Positions 7,466 through 17,180 of a DNA stretch of 64,000 bases are shown here, one piece after another. The notes under the pieces are model-generated. The model was not told where the DNA came from and searched no databases. It saw only the letters and a list, made by a program, of their open reading frames with translations. Location of the stretch: contig CBDDPG010000002.1 of NCBI GenBank assembly GCA_965232245.1, positions 1,054,001 to 1,118,000 of the forward strand, written 5' to 3'. This stretch comes from UBA6055 sp965232245. Lineage in GTDB: Bacteria; Chloroflexota; Anaerolineae; Aggregatilineales; Phototrophicaceae. Both the position numbers and the translations under genes were made by a program. Position 1 is the stretch's first letter; the number at the start of each line of letters is the position of its first letter.

Positions 7466-9199
7466 TCAGAAAAGCCCTTGCTGAGACTTGCCATCGGAGT
7501 TGATACTGTCCGACTTATGGAGTCTGGCTCGTTTTATCTCAGTATATTGGCCGGGCATATCGGCACCTGCGCCCTCAAGCAAATCCCCTACAGTGAGAAT
7601 CTGGATCTTGCGGTAGCGTTTCCCATTTCTCCCCGGAGACTCGTAATATCCAGCTAACAGCCCCTCTTTCAGCATAGCCTGCGTCGGTTTCTCCAGCGTG
7701 ATGAAAACGCCAATTGCTGAATTCTCTCGCTCGACCGTGCCTTTCAAATCGCGAATATCACGGGATGTCACCTTGCCGGATTTGACTTGGACGATAACGG
7801 TACCCGCAATGGGTTTGCCTTTTTCATCTTCTTCAAAAAAGCTTATGATGCCGTCTATGCCTCTGTCCGTCCCCTTTTTCCCGCGCCGTGAACCCGGTTT
7901 CCCGCCAACCGGCTTTGCCCCTATCAACGACAGCGCCCACCACTCAAATTGATAGCGACCCTCATTTTCGACATCTGTCGCCAACTCTCTCGCGCCCTCG
8001 ACAGTCGTCGGTTCGCCGATAACCTCGTAATCTGTGCCCGATACCAACTTGAATTTGTCTTGTAGTCGGTATTTTTGCAGAGCGATGCTCAAATGGGTGA
8101 TATCAATGCCTATCCAGCGGCGGTTCAGTTTGTGAGCGGCGGCTATCGTCGTGCCACAACCGCAAAAGGGGTCAAAAACCAAATCGCCTTCATTGCTGCT
8201 AGCAAGAATTATCCGCTCGAGCAAAGCCTCGGGTTTCTGCGTCGGATAGCTGAGCCTTTCTTTGGCATGCGCGCCAAGCGGTGGAATGTCAGTGATGACA
8301 TCTTGGATGACCACGCCTTCACCTTCATCCAAGTAACGCTTGTGACGAGGAACTTTTCCTTTTTCAGGCCAGGCAACTAAACCAGCTTCATCCAATAAGT
8401 CCAGCTTTTCCTGCACTGTGAGCTCTGACAAATCAAGATCGGGATAAGCATGTTCAAGGGAAGCGGTTGGCGTCGCCCAGTGTCTGCCGGAATCTGTAGG
8501 GTCAACCCCACGCCAAGATTTTCCCGAATCCCCTTGTGATTTTCCAGCGCCTGTAAGGCTAACAAGCTGATAGGGTCCTCGCTCATCCTCGTAGCGATAG
8601 TACTTCTTGACATACTTATCGTCATAATTTTCATAGACTCGAGTCCACTGGTAGTCATTGCTCTTGGTATAGAACAGGATGTTGTCGGAGATGGGACCCC
8701 ATTTCTTGGCACCGCTATGCGCGCCTGTGCGCTTCCAGGTAATGTGGTTGCGAAAGTTCTCTGTGCCAAATATCGCGTCCAGCAGAATCTTCAAATAATG
8801 GCTTGCGGTCGGGTCGCAATGCAGATAAAGGCTGCCGGTCGGCTTTAGGACGCGCTCTAATTCCACTAATCGCGCCGCCATCATCACCAGATAAGCCATC
8901 ATTTGGTTGTGCCCGATCAAGTCCATCAGCGCCTTGATTGCGGTCGCTACCATTGCCGGGGCATCCCCGACCAAATCAAAGTAAGTCGATAAGGAAGCTT
9001 CGCTCCAATGCCAGGTGTCTTCAAATGCCGTGATCTGCGCTTCGCTGTCAGCGCCGCTTTCCGCTTTGAACAAGACATTGTAATCTCGATTGCTGTTGAA
9101 GGGCGGGTCAAGGTAAATGAGATCGACAAAATTATTTGGGAAATATTCACGATTGCGCAGGATGTCCAGGTTGTCTCCATAGTAGATTGTGTTCTTCAT
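7466..9199 (-). CDS. DNA methyltransferase fused to PD-(D/E)xK nuclease domain
   Basis: The 577-residue protein starts with a beta-class amino-methyltransferase. Motif IV is DPPFNSNRDYN at about residue 31, and the SAM-binding motif DPFCGCGTT follows at about 343, in the permuted order of Type III Mod-like N6-adenine or N4-cytosine enzymes. From about residue 430 a second domain shows GTDRGIDGIISF and VIVQVKSGK, the D...QxK core of Mrr-type restriction nucleases. One chain may therefore both modify and cut DNA. No separate restriction subunit, helicase or specificity gene lies nearby. The target sequence cannot be predicted. It is convergent with the small paralog pair. Confidence 0.85.
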   Translation of the reverse strand: MKNTIYYGDNLDILRNREYFPNNFVDLIYLDPPFNSNRDYNVLFKAESGADSEAQITAFEDTWHWSEASLSTYFDLVGDAPAMVATAIKALMDLIGHNQMMAYLVMMAARLVELERVLKPTGSLYLHCDPTASHYLKILLDAIFGTENFRNHITWKRTGAHSGAKKWGPISDNILFYTKSNDYQWTRVYENYDDKYVKKYYRYEDERGPYQLVSLTGAGKSQGDSGKSWRGVDPTDSGRHWATPTASLEHAYPDLDLSELTVQEKLDLLDEAGLVAWPEKGKVPRHKRYLDEGEGVVIQDVITDIPPLGAHAKERLSYPTQKPEALLERIILASSNEGDLVFDPFCGCGTTIAAAHKLNRRWIGIDITHLSIALQKYRLQDKFKLVSGTDYEVIGEPTTVEGARELATDVENEGRYQFEWWALSLIGAKPVGGKPGSRRGKKGTDRGIDGIISFFEEDEKGKPIAGTVIVQVKSGKVTSRDIRDLKGTVERENSAIGVFITLEKPTQAMLKEGLLAGYYESPGRNGKRYRKIQILTVGDLLEGAGADMPGQYTEIKRARLHKSDSINSDGKSQQGLF

Positions 9200-9290
9200 G
9201 TATAAGACCTCGTTGAGTACAAGTTGCTAATCCAGTATACCATCTACAAGCGCAAGTTCTGGTCGCGGAACCAAGACGTGTTTCCCCAAT

Positions 9291-9319
9291 TTCCCCCAAT
9301 CCCGAGATTCCACTATAAT
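9291..9319 (+). promoter_or_regulatory. Probable promoter of the penicillin-binding protein gene
   Basis: TATAAT at 9314-9319 is preceded at 17 bases by TTCCCC, a weak -35. It lies 38 bases before the ATG, in the gap between divergent genes. Confidence 0.4.
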
Positions 9320-9356
9320 GAACCCGTAGACATCAGCCGAGCACGGTAATCAAGCT

Positions 9357-12300
9357 ATGCCCGACGAGCCCGTCAAACCGCCTGCGGACGACAAATCAAC
9401 CGAAGACGCGCCCCTGTCTCCCGAAGAGATGATGCAGCGCATGCTCAATCCACAGCCGGGCGCGCAGGCGCCGCTGCCACCGGAAGACTATTTGCAGCCG
9501 CCCGAGCAAGGTCCGCCGGAAGACTTGGACGCGCCGCCGCCCCCCGCCGAGTCCGCAGCGCCGCGCCCGCAAATCGCACCTCGCCTGCGCGAAGCCGCCG
9601 AGCGCTTTGTCAAGATGCGCAATCAAGCGGCCACGCTGACTGACATGCTCAACAGCGAAGAGATCGGCTTCGAAGAATATCAGCGCCTGCTCTATGACAG
9701 CATGACCCAGGACGAGAATGGCGCCTGGTGGATGATCGACGCCCAAAACGAGCAGTGGTATCGGCACGATAGCGGGGAGAATGAATGGGTCGTCGATTAT
9801 CCGGCCGCGTTGCGCGAGTGGGAGGCATTCCAACAGGCGGGGCAAGACAAGCGGTCCTCCGGCGCTGAAGGGGGCGGGCAAACGGAGACGGTTTATGATC
9901 TGCCGCCCGCGTACCAGGGAGCGACCGAGCCGCAAAGAGGCGCGCCTATCCTTGACGACAGGGGCGTCGAAATCGGCAGAATGCCGCCGACCAAAGACGA
10001 GCTCTATACCGTCCCCAGCACAGTCGCCTTCAAAAACGAATTGCCGGGTCAGGAGCGGACTGTCGCCGCGGACCCGCAGTTCGCCAGGACACAGCCAGCG
10101 CAGACCCAGTTTGACGATGCTGGCGATCGCGGCGAAGTGATCCCCCGCGCCATCGACAGCGGCTATGAACTGGAGCGCTCGCCTATCGTCGCGGAATTGC
10201 TGGCATCGCGGCGGCGGAACTCGCTGCGCGCGCTGGCCAGCGTCTTGGTGGTGCTGCTGGTGATCGCGCTGGTTGGCGCGATTGTGGCAGCCGGCGGCAT
10301 CATGTTCTGGTATAGCGACACCGTGAAGCCATTCCAGGAGCGGATCGGGGCCCTGGCAAATTACAGTCCGGAGTATCAAACGGCGCGCATCTTTGACGTC
10401 AATGGCGGCGTGATCGCCGCGCTTAATAGCCAGGAAACGGGCGCCCGCACCACCATCCCGCTGGAGCGTGTCAGCCCCTATATGATCCACGCCATCGTAT
10501 CGCAAGAGAACGAACGCTATTTTGAGGATCCCGGTTTTGATCCCATCGCCATCGCGCGCGCTTTCATGCAAAATATCAGCGGCGGCGGCATCGAATCCGG
10601 CGCGAGCACCATCACCCAGCAGATCGCGCGCAATCTGGTGCTGCGCGACAGCGAAGTCACGGTCCAGCGGAAAGTGAACGAGATCCTGGTCGCGCTGGAA
10701 ATCGCCAATCAATACGACAAGAACTTCATCCTCGAGCTGTACTTGAACGAGGTTTTCTTCGCCAACCAGAATTACGGGGTAGAAGCCGCCGCGCAGTTCT
10801 ATTTCGGCCACAGCGCAGCCGAGCTCAATTTCGCGCAAGCCGCCATGCTGGCCAGCATCGTGCCATCGCCGGCCAAAAACGACCCGGTCAGCAACCGCCC
10901 GGTTGCCGTGGCTGGCATGCGCGCCACCATGCGCAAGATGATCGACGTCGGCTGCCTGCAATTCCAGCATGGCGACTGGTCCCAGCGCGGTCCATTCTGC
11001 ATCATCGACGGGCGCGAGCTTGACATCGACGGCAGCCCGCAAGTGCTGGCGCGCGTCGACGAGGAGGGGGTAATCGTCGGCGGCGCGGCTATCGTGCAGA
11101 TCGCGCAAATCGAAACCACTGCCTTTGAACCCTTGACGGTTCGCCTGCGCTATCCGCATTTTGTCAATTTTGTGCAGGCGCAGTTGGAAGCCGAGATCGG
11201 CGCTAATGGGCTATTCCAGCGCGGTCTCAATATCTACACCACTTTGGACCCCGCCTTGCAGGACGCGGCCCAGCAGGCATTGAGCAATCAAGTCAATCAC
11301 CTGGTAGGGGCGGCGACTGGCGTCAATACCGGCGCGGTTATGGTCAGCGACCCTCGGACTGGCGCGATCCGCGCGATGGTCGGCAGCCACAACTTTGAGG
11401 ATGACTATGCCGGGCAGGTCAACAACGCCCTCACTTGGCAGCAGCCCGGTTCAGCCATCAAACCCTTTGTTTATGCCGCCGCCCTCCAAAACGTGGAGGG
11501 CAACCATCTGACACCCGCAAGCATCGTCTGGGATGTGCCGACGACCTACGATATGGGGGCTTCTGGACTATACTCGCCCGTGAATATCGATGGGCGCTTC
11601 CGCGGACCGGTTTCCCTGCGCGCCGCCTTGCAGAACAGCCTGAATGTCGCCACCATCAAGGTCTATGAGCAGGTCGGCAAGATCCGCTTTGCCGAAATGG
11701 CCGCGGCTCTTGGCTTGGCTTTGCCCGAAGACGCTCTGATCACACTGTCCAGCGCGCTGGGCGCGAACGACGTCACGCTCTACGATATGATGGCAGCCTA
11801 TGGCGTATTTGCCAATCGGGGGCTATGGACGCCCTTGTACGCTATTGAGCGCGTCACGGAAACAATCGACGGCGAAGAAGTCGAGCTCCCGCGAGAGCGG
11901 GCGGGGGCGCGGCAGGCGATCTCGCCGGCCCTCGCTTATCTCATGCAAAATATCCTGAGCGACGACGCTGCTCGCGGACCGAGTTTCAATCCCGGCTCCG
12001 CCTTGACCTTGGCGCATATCGGCCTGCCGGCGCAGAATCTTGTCGCAGCCAAAACCGGCACCTCCAATGGCGCGCGCGATCTGTGGACGATGGGCTTCAC
12101 GCGCGACGCCGTGGTTGGGCTGTGGCTGGGAACATCAGATAATTCGCCGACCTATAACACCTCCGGCATCAGCAGCGCCGCGCCGGTTTGGAACGCGGTG
12201 ATGACCGCCGCTTCGCTTCGTAAGACGCCCGCGCCATTCGAAAATCCCGGCGGCGTGGTCGCGCGCGAGATCTGCCGCACGACTGGCACGCTCAATTATC

Positions 12301-12971
12301 CGGCTTGTCCCGATCCCAGCACAGGTCTTTTCCTGCACGAACAATATCCCCCGCCGGCCGAACAAGCCTATATCAAGCGGTTGACCGTCGACAGTTGGAC
12401 CGGCTTGCTGGCCAATGAATTCTGCAGCGGCAACATCAGCGAGAAGACTTTCGTCGCGGTCGACGATCCGGCGGCGCTGGACTGGCTGGCAGGCTCCGCC
12501 GCGGGCAATGCCTTTGCCAAGAGCATCGGCATGGAGTTGCCTGTGCTGCCTATGCCCCAAGCCGAATGCGCGCAGGGCCAACCCTTGCCCTTGATCAACA
12601 TCAGCGCGCCTAATGATGGCGCGGTTGTACGCGACGCCGTGGAAATCCGCGGTCAAGCGCGCGGTCCGGATTTCGACCGCTTTGAGCTGGAATACGCTTC
12701 TCGCGACGACCCGGACAATTTCCTGCCGATTAGCGCCGCTCTGGTCGAAATGCCCAACTACGGCACTGTCTTGGGCGTATGGGATACGCGCTTATTGGGC
12801 GTCCCGAATGGCGACTATATCTTGCGTCTGGCGGCTTATTCAAGCGGCGGCGGCAACATCAACGCCGAGATCAACTTGCGCCTGGAGAACTCGACGCCGA
12901 CCGCGACGCCGGAGGACGCCGTCTTTCAGCCGACGATCGTTTCCATTCCCTTGGGTACGCCCGCGCCCTAA
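9357..12971 (+). CDS. Class A penicillin-binding protein (transglycosylase/transpeptidase)
   Basis: This 1204-residue bifunctional murein synthase polymerises glycan strands and cross-links peptides outside the membrane. A long Pro/Glu/Asp-rich cytoplasmic region (about 1-285) precedes one membrane helix (about 288-312). The GT51 domain shows SQENERYFEDPGFDP and GASTITQQIARNLVL with the catalytic Glu. The transpeptidase domain shows QPGSAIKPFVYA (nucleophile Ser of SxxK), QNSLNVAT (SxN) and AAKTGTSNGARD (KTG). A C-terminal Ig-like tail with INISAPNDGAVVRD and a Thr/Pro-rich end follows. The length and the 280-residue acidic N-terminal extension are unusual compared with 700-850 residues in typical PBP1A proteins. 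Confidence 0.93.
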   Translation: MPDEPVKPPADDKSTEDAPLSPEEMMQRMLNPQPGAQAPLPPEDYLQPPEQGPPEDLDAPPPPAESAAPRPQIAPRLREAAERFVKMRNQAATLTDMLNSEEIGFEEYQRLLYDSMTQDENGAWWMIDAQNEQWYRHDSGENEWVVDYPAALREWEAFQQAGQDKRSSGAEGGGQTETVYDLPPAYQGATEPQRGAPILDDRGVEIGRMPPTKDELYTVPSTVAFKNELPGQERTVAADPQFARTQPAQTQFDDAGDRGEVIPRAIDSGYELERSPIVAELLASRRRNSLRALASVLVVLLVIALVGAIVAAGGIMFWYSDTVKPFQERIGALANYSPEYQTARIFDVNGGVIAALNSQETGARTTIPLERVSPYMIHAIVSQENERYFEDPGFDPIAIARAFMQNISGGGIESGASTITQQIARNLVLRDSEVTVQRKVNEILVALEIANQYDKNFILELYLNEVFFANQNYGVEAAAQFYFGHSAAELNFAQAAMLASIVPSPAKNDPVSNRPVAVAGMRATMRKMIDVGCLQFQHGDWSQRGPFCIIDGRELDIDGSPQVLARVDEEGVIVGGAAIVQIAQIETTAFEPLTVRLRYPHFVNFVQAQLEAEIGANGLFQRGLNIYTTLDPALQDAAQQALSNQVNHLVGAATGVNTGAVMVSDPRTGAIRAMVGSHNFEDDYAGQVNNALTWQQPGSAIKPFVYAAALQNVEGNHLTPASIVWDVPTTYDMGASGLYSPVNIDGRFRGPVSLRAALQNSLNVATIKVYEQVGKIRFAEMAAALGLALPEDALITLSSALGANDVTLYDMMAAYGVFANRGLWTPLYAIERVTETIDGEEVELPRERAGARQAISPALAYLMQNILSDDAARGPSFNPGSALTLAHIGLPAQNLVAAKTGTSNGARDLWTMGFTRDAVVGLWLGTSDNSPTYNTSGISSAAPVWNAVMTAASLRKTPAPFENPGGVVAREICRTTGTLNYPACPDPSTGLFLHEQYPPPAEQAYIKRLTVDSWTGLLANEFCSGNISEKTFVAVDDPAALDWLAGSAAGNAFAKSIGMELPVLPMPQAECAQGQPLPLINISAPNDGAVVRDAVEIRGQARGPDFDRFELEYASRDDPDNFLPISAALVEMPNYGTVLGVWDTRLLGVPNGDYILRLAAYSSGGGNINAEINLRLENSTPTATPEDAVFQPTIVSIPLGTPAP

Positions 12972-13044
12972 GCGGATGAACGCGGTCATTGTAAATCCGC
13001 TCGCTGCCCCTGGTTAGATGTATAACTCTATAGCTCATCTATTC

Positions 13045-13053
13045 TGCTACAAT
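13045..13053 (+). promoter_or_regulatory. Extended -10 element before pcrA/uvrD
   Basis: TGCTACAAT is an extended -10 that overlaps the first in-frame ATG (13052). It supports initiation at the later ATG at 13085. The same nine bases occur upstream of the tRNA gene at 55529-55601. No good -35 is seen. Confidence 0.35.
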
Positions 13054-13084
13054 GGTGCATGACTTGGCATTGGAGATCCGCGCT

Positions 13085-15364
13085 ATGAAAGAGCATTTCC
13101 TCATCGAAGGCATGAACGAGCGACAGGCGGCCGCCATCACCACCGGCTCTGGTCCCGTATTGGTCTTGGCGGGACCCGGCAGCGGCAAAACCAGCGTGCT
13201 GACAAGACGAATCGCCTGGCTAATCCGCGAGGAGCGCATCCCGCATCACCGTATCATGGCGGTCACGTTTACCAACAAGGCGGCGGGCGAGATGCGCTCG
13301 CGCGTCGAAGCCCTGCTTGGCGATCGCATGCGCGGTTTGCAAATCGGCACATTTCACGCGATTTGCGCGCGTTTCTTGCGCCGAGAGGCGGAAAGCCTGG
13401 GCTACCGCCGCGACTATGTGATCTATGACAGCGACGATCAGGTGGCGCTGGTGAAGCAGGTTGTCAAGGCTCTCGGCATCGACCCCAAGAAGTTCAACCC
13501 CCGCGCCATCCTGTCCAGGATTTCCAAAGCCAAAAACGAAATGATTCAGGCGGATGAATTCCAGTCCCTCGACTATTTCGGCGAGGTTGTCAAACAAGTT
13601 TACAGCGCCTATCAGGCGGCATTGCGCGCTGCCAACGCCATGGACTTCGACGACTTGCTGCTGAATATGGTCTTGCTATTGCGCCACAGCGATATGCTGC
13701 GGGAGGCCTATCAGCAACGCTTCGAAATCGTTCTGGTGGACGAGTTTCAGGATACCAACCGCGTCCAGTACGAATTAGTCAAAACCCTTGCCGCGCCACA
13801 GAACAATGTCTTTGTCGTCGGCGACGAAGACCAGGCGATTTACGCTTTCCGCGGCGCCGACTATCGCAACGTGCTGCGCTTCCGCGAGGATTATCCCGAG
13901 CCCACTGTTATCTTGCTGGAGCAAAACTACCGCAGCACACAGAATATTCTCGATGCCGCCCGCGCGGTCATCGACAACAATCGCAATCGCACGCCCAAGC
14001 ATTTGCATACCGATCAAGGCCGCGGCGGACGAATCCAGATCTTCGAGGCTTACGACGAGCGCTATGAAGCCGACTATGTGCTGGAACAGATCCAGCAATT
14101 GCGCATGCAGGAAGGCTTGGACTATAAGGACTTCGCGGTGATGTACCGCACCAACGCGCAGTCGCGGGCGCTGGAACAGGCGTTTGTCAACCAGTCGACG
14201 CCCTATGTATTGGTGGGCGGGGTGGGCTTCTACAAGCGGCGCGAGGTCAAGGACATGCTGGCCTACTTGCGCTTGATTCACAACCCGGACGATCGTGTCA
14301 GCTTCGAACGCATCGTCAATGTGCCCGCGCGCGGCATCGGCAAGAAATCGCTGGGTGCATTTTTGGATTGGGTCGCTGGCGCGGGACTGACCATCAGCGA
14401 AGCGTTGAATCATCTCTACTACGACGACCCCAGCCCCCTGTCGACGGCGGCTAAGAAAAAGTTCCGCGCCTTCGCCGAGCTCTTATCCAGTTGGCAAGAG
14501 CTGGCGAAAATTGGCGATTTGGTGAATATGTTCGACAATGTAACGGCGCAGACCCGCTACACCATGCACCTCGAAAACACCAGCAATCTGCCCGAAGAAG
14601 CCGCCGAACGCGCCGACAACGTGCGCGAGCTGCGCGGTCTGCTGGAATACGCCCAGGAATACGAACAGCCCTTGCATGAATTCCTGGCTGAGCAGTCGCT
14701 TGTCGCCGATGTCGATAGCCTGAAGGATGGCGCGGATGCCGTGACCTTGATGACGCTGCACAGCGCCAAAGGGTTGGAATTCCCCGTCGTCTTTATCACC
14801 GGGCTAGAGACGGGCGTCCTGCCGCACTTCCGCGCTTTTGAAGAGCTGGAAGGCATCTCGGAGGAGCGGCGGCTCTTTTATGTGGGCCTCACCCGCGCCA
14901 AGCAGAACCTCTATCTTTGCTATGCTTTTCGGCGCGCGCTGTATAGCGGCGGTGGCAATCTGTCCCGCCCCTCGGAATTCCTGGCTGATCTGCCTAGGCA
15001 TCTGCTGGATGGCTCGCCCCTGACCTTGGCGAACTTGAACAAGGCGCGCAGCCTCGAATCTCAGACGCGCTGGGACGGCTCCCCTTCATCGGTCAGTCGG
15101 CTGGAGCGTGACTTGAAATCGGACAAGGTCACGCCGTCCGACAGCAAGATCCGCAGCAAGATCATTCCCTTTCCGGGCTCGTCCAAGTCGGCTAACACCA
15201 AGTCCAAATTCAAAGTCAACATGTCCGTGTCACACCCGCAATTCGGAGTGGGCAAGGTCATCGGCGTGGAGGGGAACGGCGGCATCGTCAGCGTCTTGTT
15301 CGAGGGGCATGGTCCTAAGAAGATCCTGGCTGACGCCGATGGGTTCACGGCGCTTGACGAATGA
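13085..15364 (+). CDS. pcrA: ATP-dependent DNA helicase PcrA/UvrD
   Basis: The SF1A helicase unwinds DNA 3'-5' in nucleotide excision and replication-fork repair. Motifs run in order: GMNERQAAAI (Q motif), LAGPGSGKTSVL (Walker A), VTFTNKAAGEM (Ia), LVDEFQDTNRVQYEL (II), GDEDQAIYAFRGA (III), LEQNYRST (IV), VTLMTLHSAKGLEFPVVF (V) and EERRLFYVGLTRAK (VI). The C-terminus SHPQFGVGKVIGVEGNG is the Tudor-like domain that in PcrA contacts RNA polymerase. The start at 13085 is chosen because GGAG lies 8 bases upstream; ATG 13052 overlaps a -10 box. A second stand-alone copy of the Tudor-like domain lies at 16742. Confidence 0.93.
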   Translation: MKEHFLIEGMNERQAAAITTGSGPVLVLAGPGSGKTSVLTRRIAWLIREERIPHHRIMAVTFTNKAAGEMRSRVEALLGDRMRGLQIGTFHAICARFLRREAESLGYRRDYVIYDSDDQVALVKQVVKALGIDPKKFNPRAILSRISKAKNEMIQADEFQSLDYFGEVVKQVYSAYQAALRAANAMDFDDLLLNMVLLLRHSDMLREAYQQRFEIVLVDEFQDTNRVQYELVKTLAAPQNNVFVVGDEDQAIYAFRGADYRNVLRFREDYPEPTVILLEQNYRSTQNILDAARAVIDNNRNRTPKHLHTDQGRGGRIQIFEAYDERYEADYVLEQIQQLRMQEGLDYKDFAVMYRTNAQSRALEQAFVNQSTPYVLVGGVGFYKRREVKDMLAYLRLIHNPDDRVSFERIVNVPARGIGKKSLGAFLDWVAGAGLTISEALNHLYYDDPSPLSTAAKKKFRAFAELLSSWQELAKIGDLVNMFDNVTAQTRYTMHLENTSNLPEEAAERADNVRELRGLLEYAQEYEQPLHEFLAEQSLVADVDSLKDGADAVTLMTLHSAKGLEFPVVFITGLETGVLPHFRAFEELEGISEERRLFYVGLTRAKQNLYLCYAFRRALYSGGGNLSRPSEFLADLPRHLLDGSPLTLANLNKARSLESQTRWDGSPSSVSRLERDLKSDKVTPSDSKIRSKIIPFPGSSKSANTKSKFKVNMSVSHPQFGVGKVIGVEGNGGIVSVLFEGHGPKKILADADGFTALDE

Positions 15365-15616
15365 CGCCCGCATCCAGCAGCGACTTGATCTCTGCAGCAG
15401 CATAGCCCACTTCTTTATTCGAATTGCGGACCGACCGTTGTAGCAACGCCGCCTGGCCGCGCCATTTGCCAAACACAATGAAAGGATATATTATCGCTGA
15501 CGATAGGGTGTTACACACAGTCTGCGCATCTTTTTCGCAACGGGAAGAGATATGCTCAAGATAGGCTCAGGCCGCCGGCCGCGAAGTGGCGCGGCTGGTC
15601 AATAAGGAGACCCTCA

Positions 15617-16606
15617 ATGACGTCAAGAACATTCGCCCTGATGATGACAACCGCGATACTTCTCTGCGCTGCGGTGCTGGTGGGGACCGCGGACGACATC
15701 GACAACTGCTGTTTCGTCGACCGCCAGTGTCATAGCGACAAGGACTGGACGGACGGCTATTTCGCTTTCCAGAACAACCAATGTCCAGTCCCGGCGCAAT
15801 CGCAGCCTCCGGCGTCATCGCAGCCGGTCAGCGCGGCTCCCGCTCAAATTGACAACTGCTGTTTTGTCGATCGGCAGTGCCAGACTGACCAGGACTGGAC
15901 GAACGGCTATAACGCCTATCAGAACAATCAATGCGGCGCGTCATCCCAGCCGACAGGCGGCGCTTCCGCTCAGGTTGACAACTGCTGTTTCGTCGATCGC
16001 CATTGCCAGACTGACCAGGATTGGTCGGACGGCTATCTGGCTTTCCAGCACAAGCAATGCTGGGCGCCCGGGCAATCAGTACTGAGTGTTGGTCAAGCGG
16101 ACAACAAGCGCATGGGTATGAGAATAGAGGGCTCAGCGGAATTCATTGCCCAGGTGAACGCCTCACTGGACTTGCTCAAAGCCCGAGCGCCGTACTGGTA
16201 TGACTATACCGTTTTCGGCATAGACTGGTTCTTTGAGCTTCCGAACTTAACTGTTGTCACACACCCATCGGATGTAAAGGTTTGGATCTTCGGTGAGGAC
16301 TGGACTTACCTCTATATAGGAGAAACAGTCAAGTTTGCCGGCGTCCTTGTCCATGAAGCTTGCCACTTGTATCAACAGCAAGCCGGTTTTGCGTCGGGAG
16401 CAGGGCCGAAGTTATTCTCAACAGGGCTGGAGGCCGAAAGGCAGTGCCTGACACTAGAGATCGAAGCATTGGAGGACTGTTGTCCGGGGCATCCAGATCT
16501 GCCCAGGATGCGGGATTTACTGGCAAACATCGACAAACCCGAAAATCAATGGTGGCGCGGCTGTGATTTCGTATGGTGGCACGGCGACGAATCAGAGTGC
16601 GACTAG
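15617..16606 (+). CDS. Secreted Cys-repeat protein with HEACH zincin-like domain (copy A)
   Basis: The 329-residue product has a signal peptide (hydrophobic to about residue 24, ending VGTAD), then three Cys4 repeats of about 30 residues (DNCCFVDRQC ... DW ... GY ... FQNNQC) joined by Ala/Pro/Gln/Ser linkers. A C-terminal domain follows with APYWYDYTVFGIDW and VHEACHLYQQQ, an HExxH zinc-site motif, then EAERQC about 25 residues later as a candidate third ligand region. It is homologous to the four tandem genes at 55.7-60.7 kb but more diverged. AGGAG lies before the ATG. It sits between pcrA and a partial copy of the pcrA 3' end. No named family is recognised. Confidence 0.8.
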   Translation: MTSRTFALMMTTAILLCAAVLVGTADDIDNCCFVDRQCHSDKDWTDGYFAFQNNQCPVPAQSQPPASSQPVSAAPAQIDNCCFVDRQCQTDQDWTNGYNAYQNNQCGASSQPTGGASAQVDNCCFVDRHCQTDQDWSDGYLAFQHKQCWAPGQSVLSVGQADNKRMGMRIEGSAEFIAQVNASLDLLKARAPYWYDYTVFGIDWFFELPNLTVVTHPSDVKVWIFGEDWTYLYIGETVKFAGVLVHEACHLYQQQAGFASGAGPKLFSTGLEAERQCLTLEIEALEDCCPGHPDLPRMRDLLANIDKPENQWWRGCDFVWWHGDESECD

Positions 16607-16741
16607 CGCCGCCACGGTCGCAGGGCATCTGCCGGGAGATAGAGTTGGAGGTCATGATCGAACTCAATGTTGAGCCCGCCTGGATTGAAAGGCAGCGAGA
16701 TTTTGTCGCTAGCATCCGCTCAGGGGAAGTCCAGGTCTGGA

Positions 16742-16918
16742 ATGACGGATGCTAGGCATACGAGTAAGGCGGCGGCTGCGGTATCGCATCCGCGCTTTGG
16801 CAAGGGCAAGGTCATCGGAGTCGAGAACAAGGGCGAGATCGTCAGTGTATTGTTTGACGAATATGGTCCCAAGAAGATTTTCGCCGATGCTGAGGGTTTC
16901 AAGGCGACCCCCGAGTAA
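16742..16918 (+). CDS. Stand-alone PcrA C-terminal (Tudor-like) domain, duplicate fragment
   Basis: The 58-residue frame MTDARHTSKAAAAVSHPRFG... ends with a domain closely similar to the last 45 residues of the pcrA product upstream: SHPRFGKGKVIGVE versus SHPQFGVGKVIGVE, and YGPKKIFADAEGF versus HGPKKILADADGF. The similarity is also plain at DNA level. The frame extends upstream to 16667 without homology. Either it is a relic of a duplication of the pcrA 3' end, separated from the parent by the Cys-repeat gene, or a small expressed Tudor-like protein. The ribosome binding site is weak, which favours a relic. Confidence 0.5.
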   Translation: MTDARHTSKAAAAVSHPRFGKGKVIGVENKGEIVSVLFDEYGPKKIFADAEGFKATPE

Positions 16919-17180
16919 TACCCGTTTCGACTTAGAATTGCGTGAATCCGCAATCCAGCCAGACCTGGTGATTTGTTCGCCGTGGACAGTCGCGTGCAGC
17001 CGGCGCGTCAGGTCGTGGATCAGGCTGTTGGAGGGCGGAATTGTGTGCGTAGCGTGGGTGGCGGTGGATTTGCAATGAAGTTTGATTTGTGTTATATTCC
17101 TCTCGTTGATCGACGCCGCCTTTGACTAGGTTCTGTTGATATTTGACAGCGGCATTTTCATAAATGCGTAAAATAGTCTT

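Noticed and set aside
9396..11159. 587-codon open frame on the minus strand opposite the penicillin-binding protein
   Set aside because: Shadow of a high-GC coding region; no family motif, low-complexity composition, and the plus strand encodes clear GT51 motifs.
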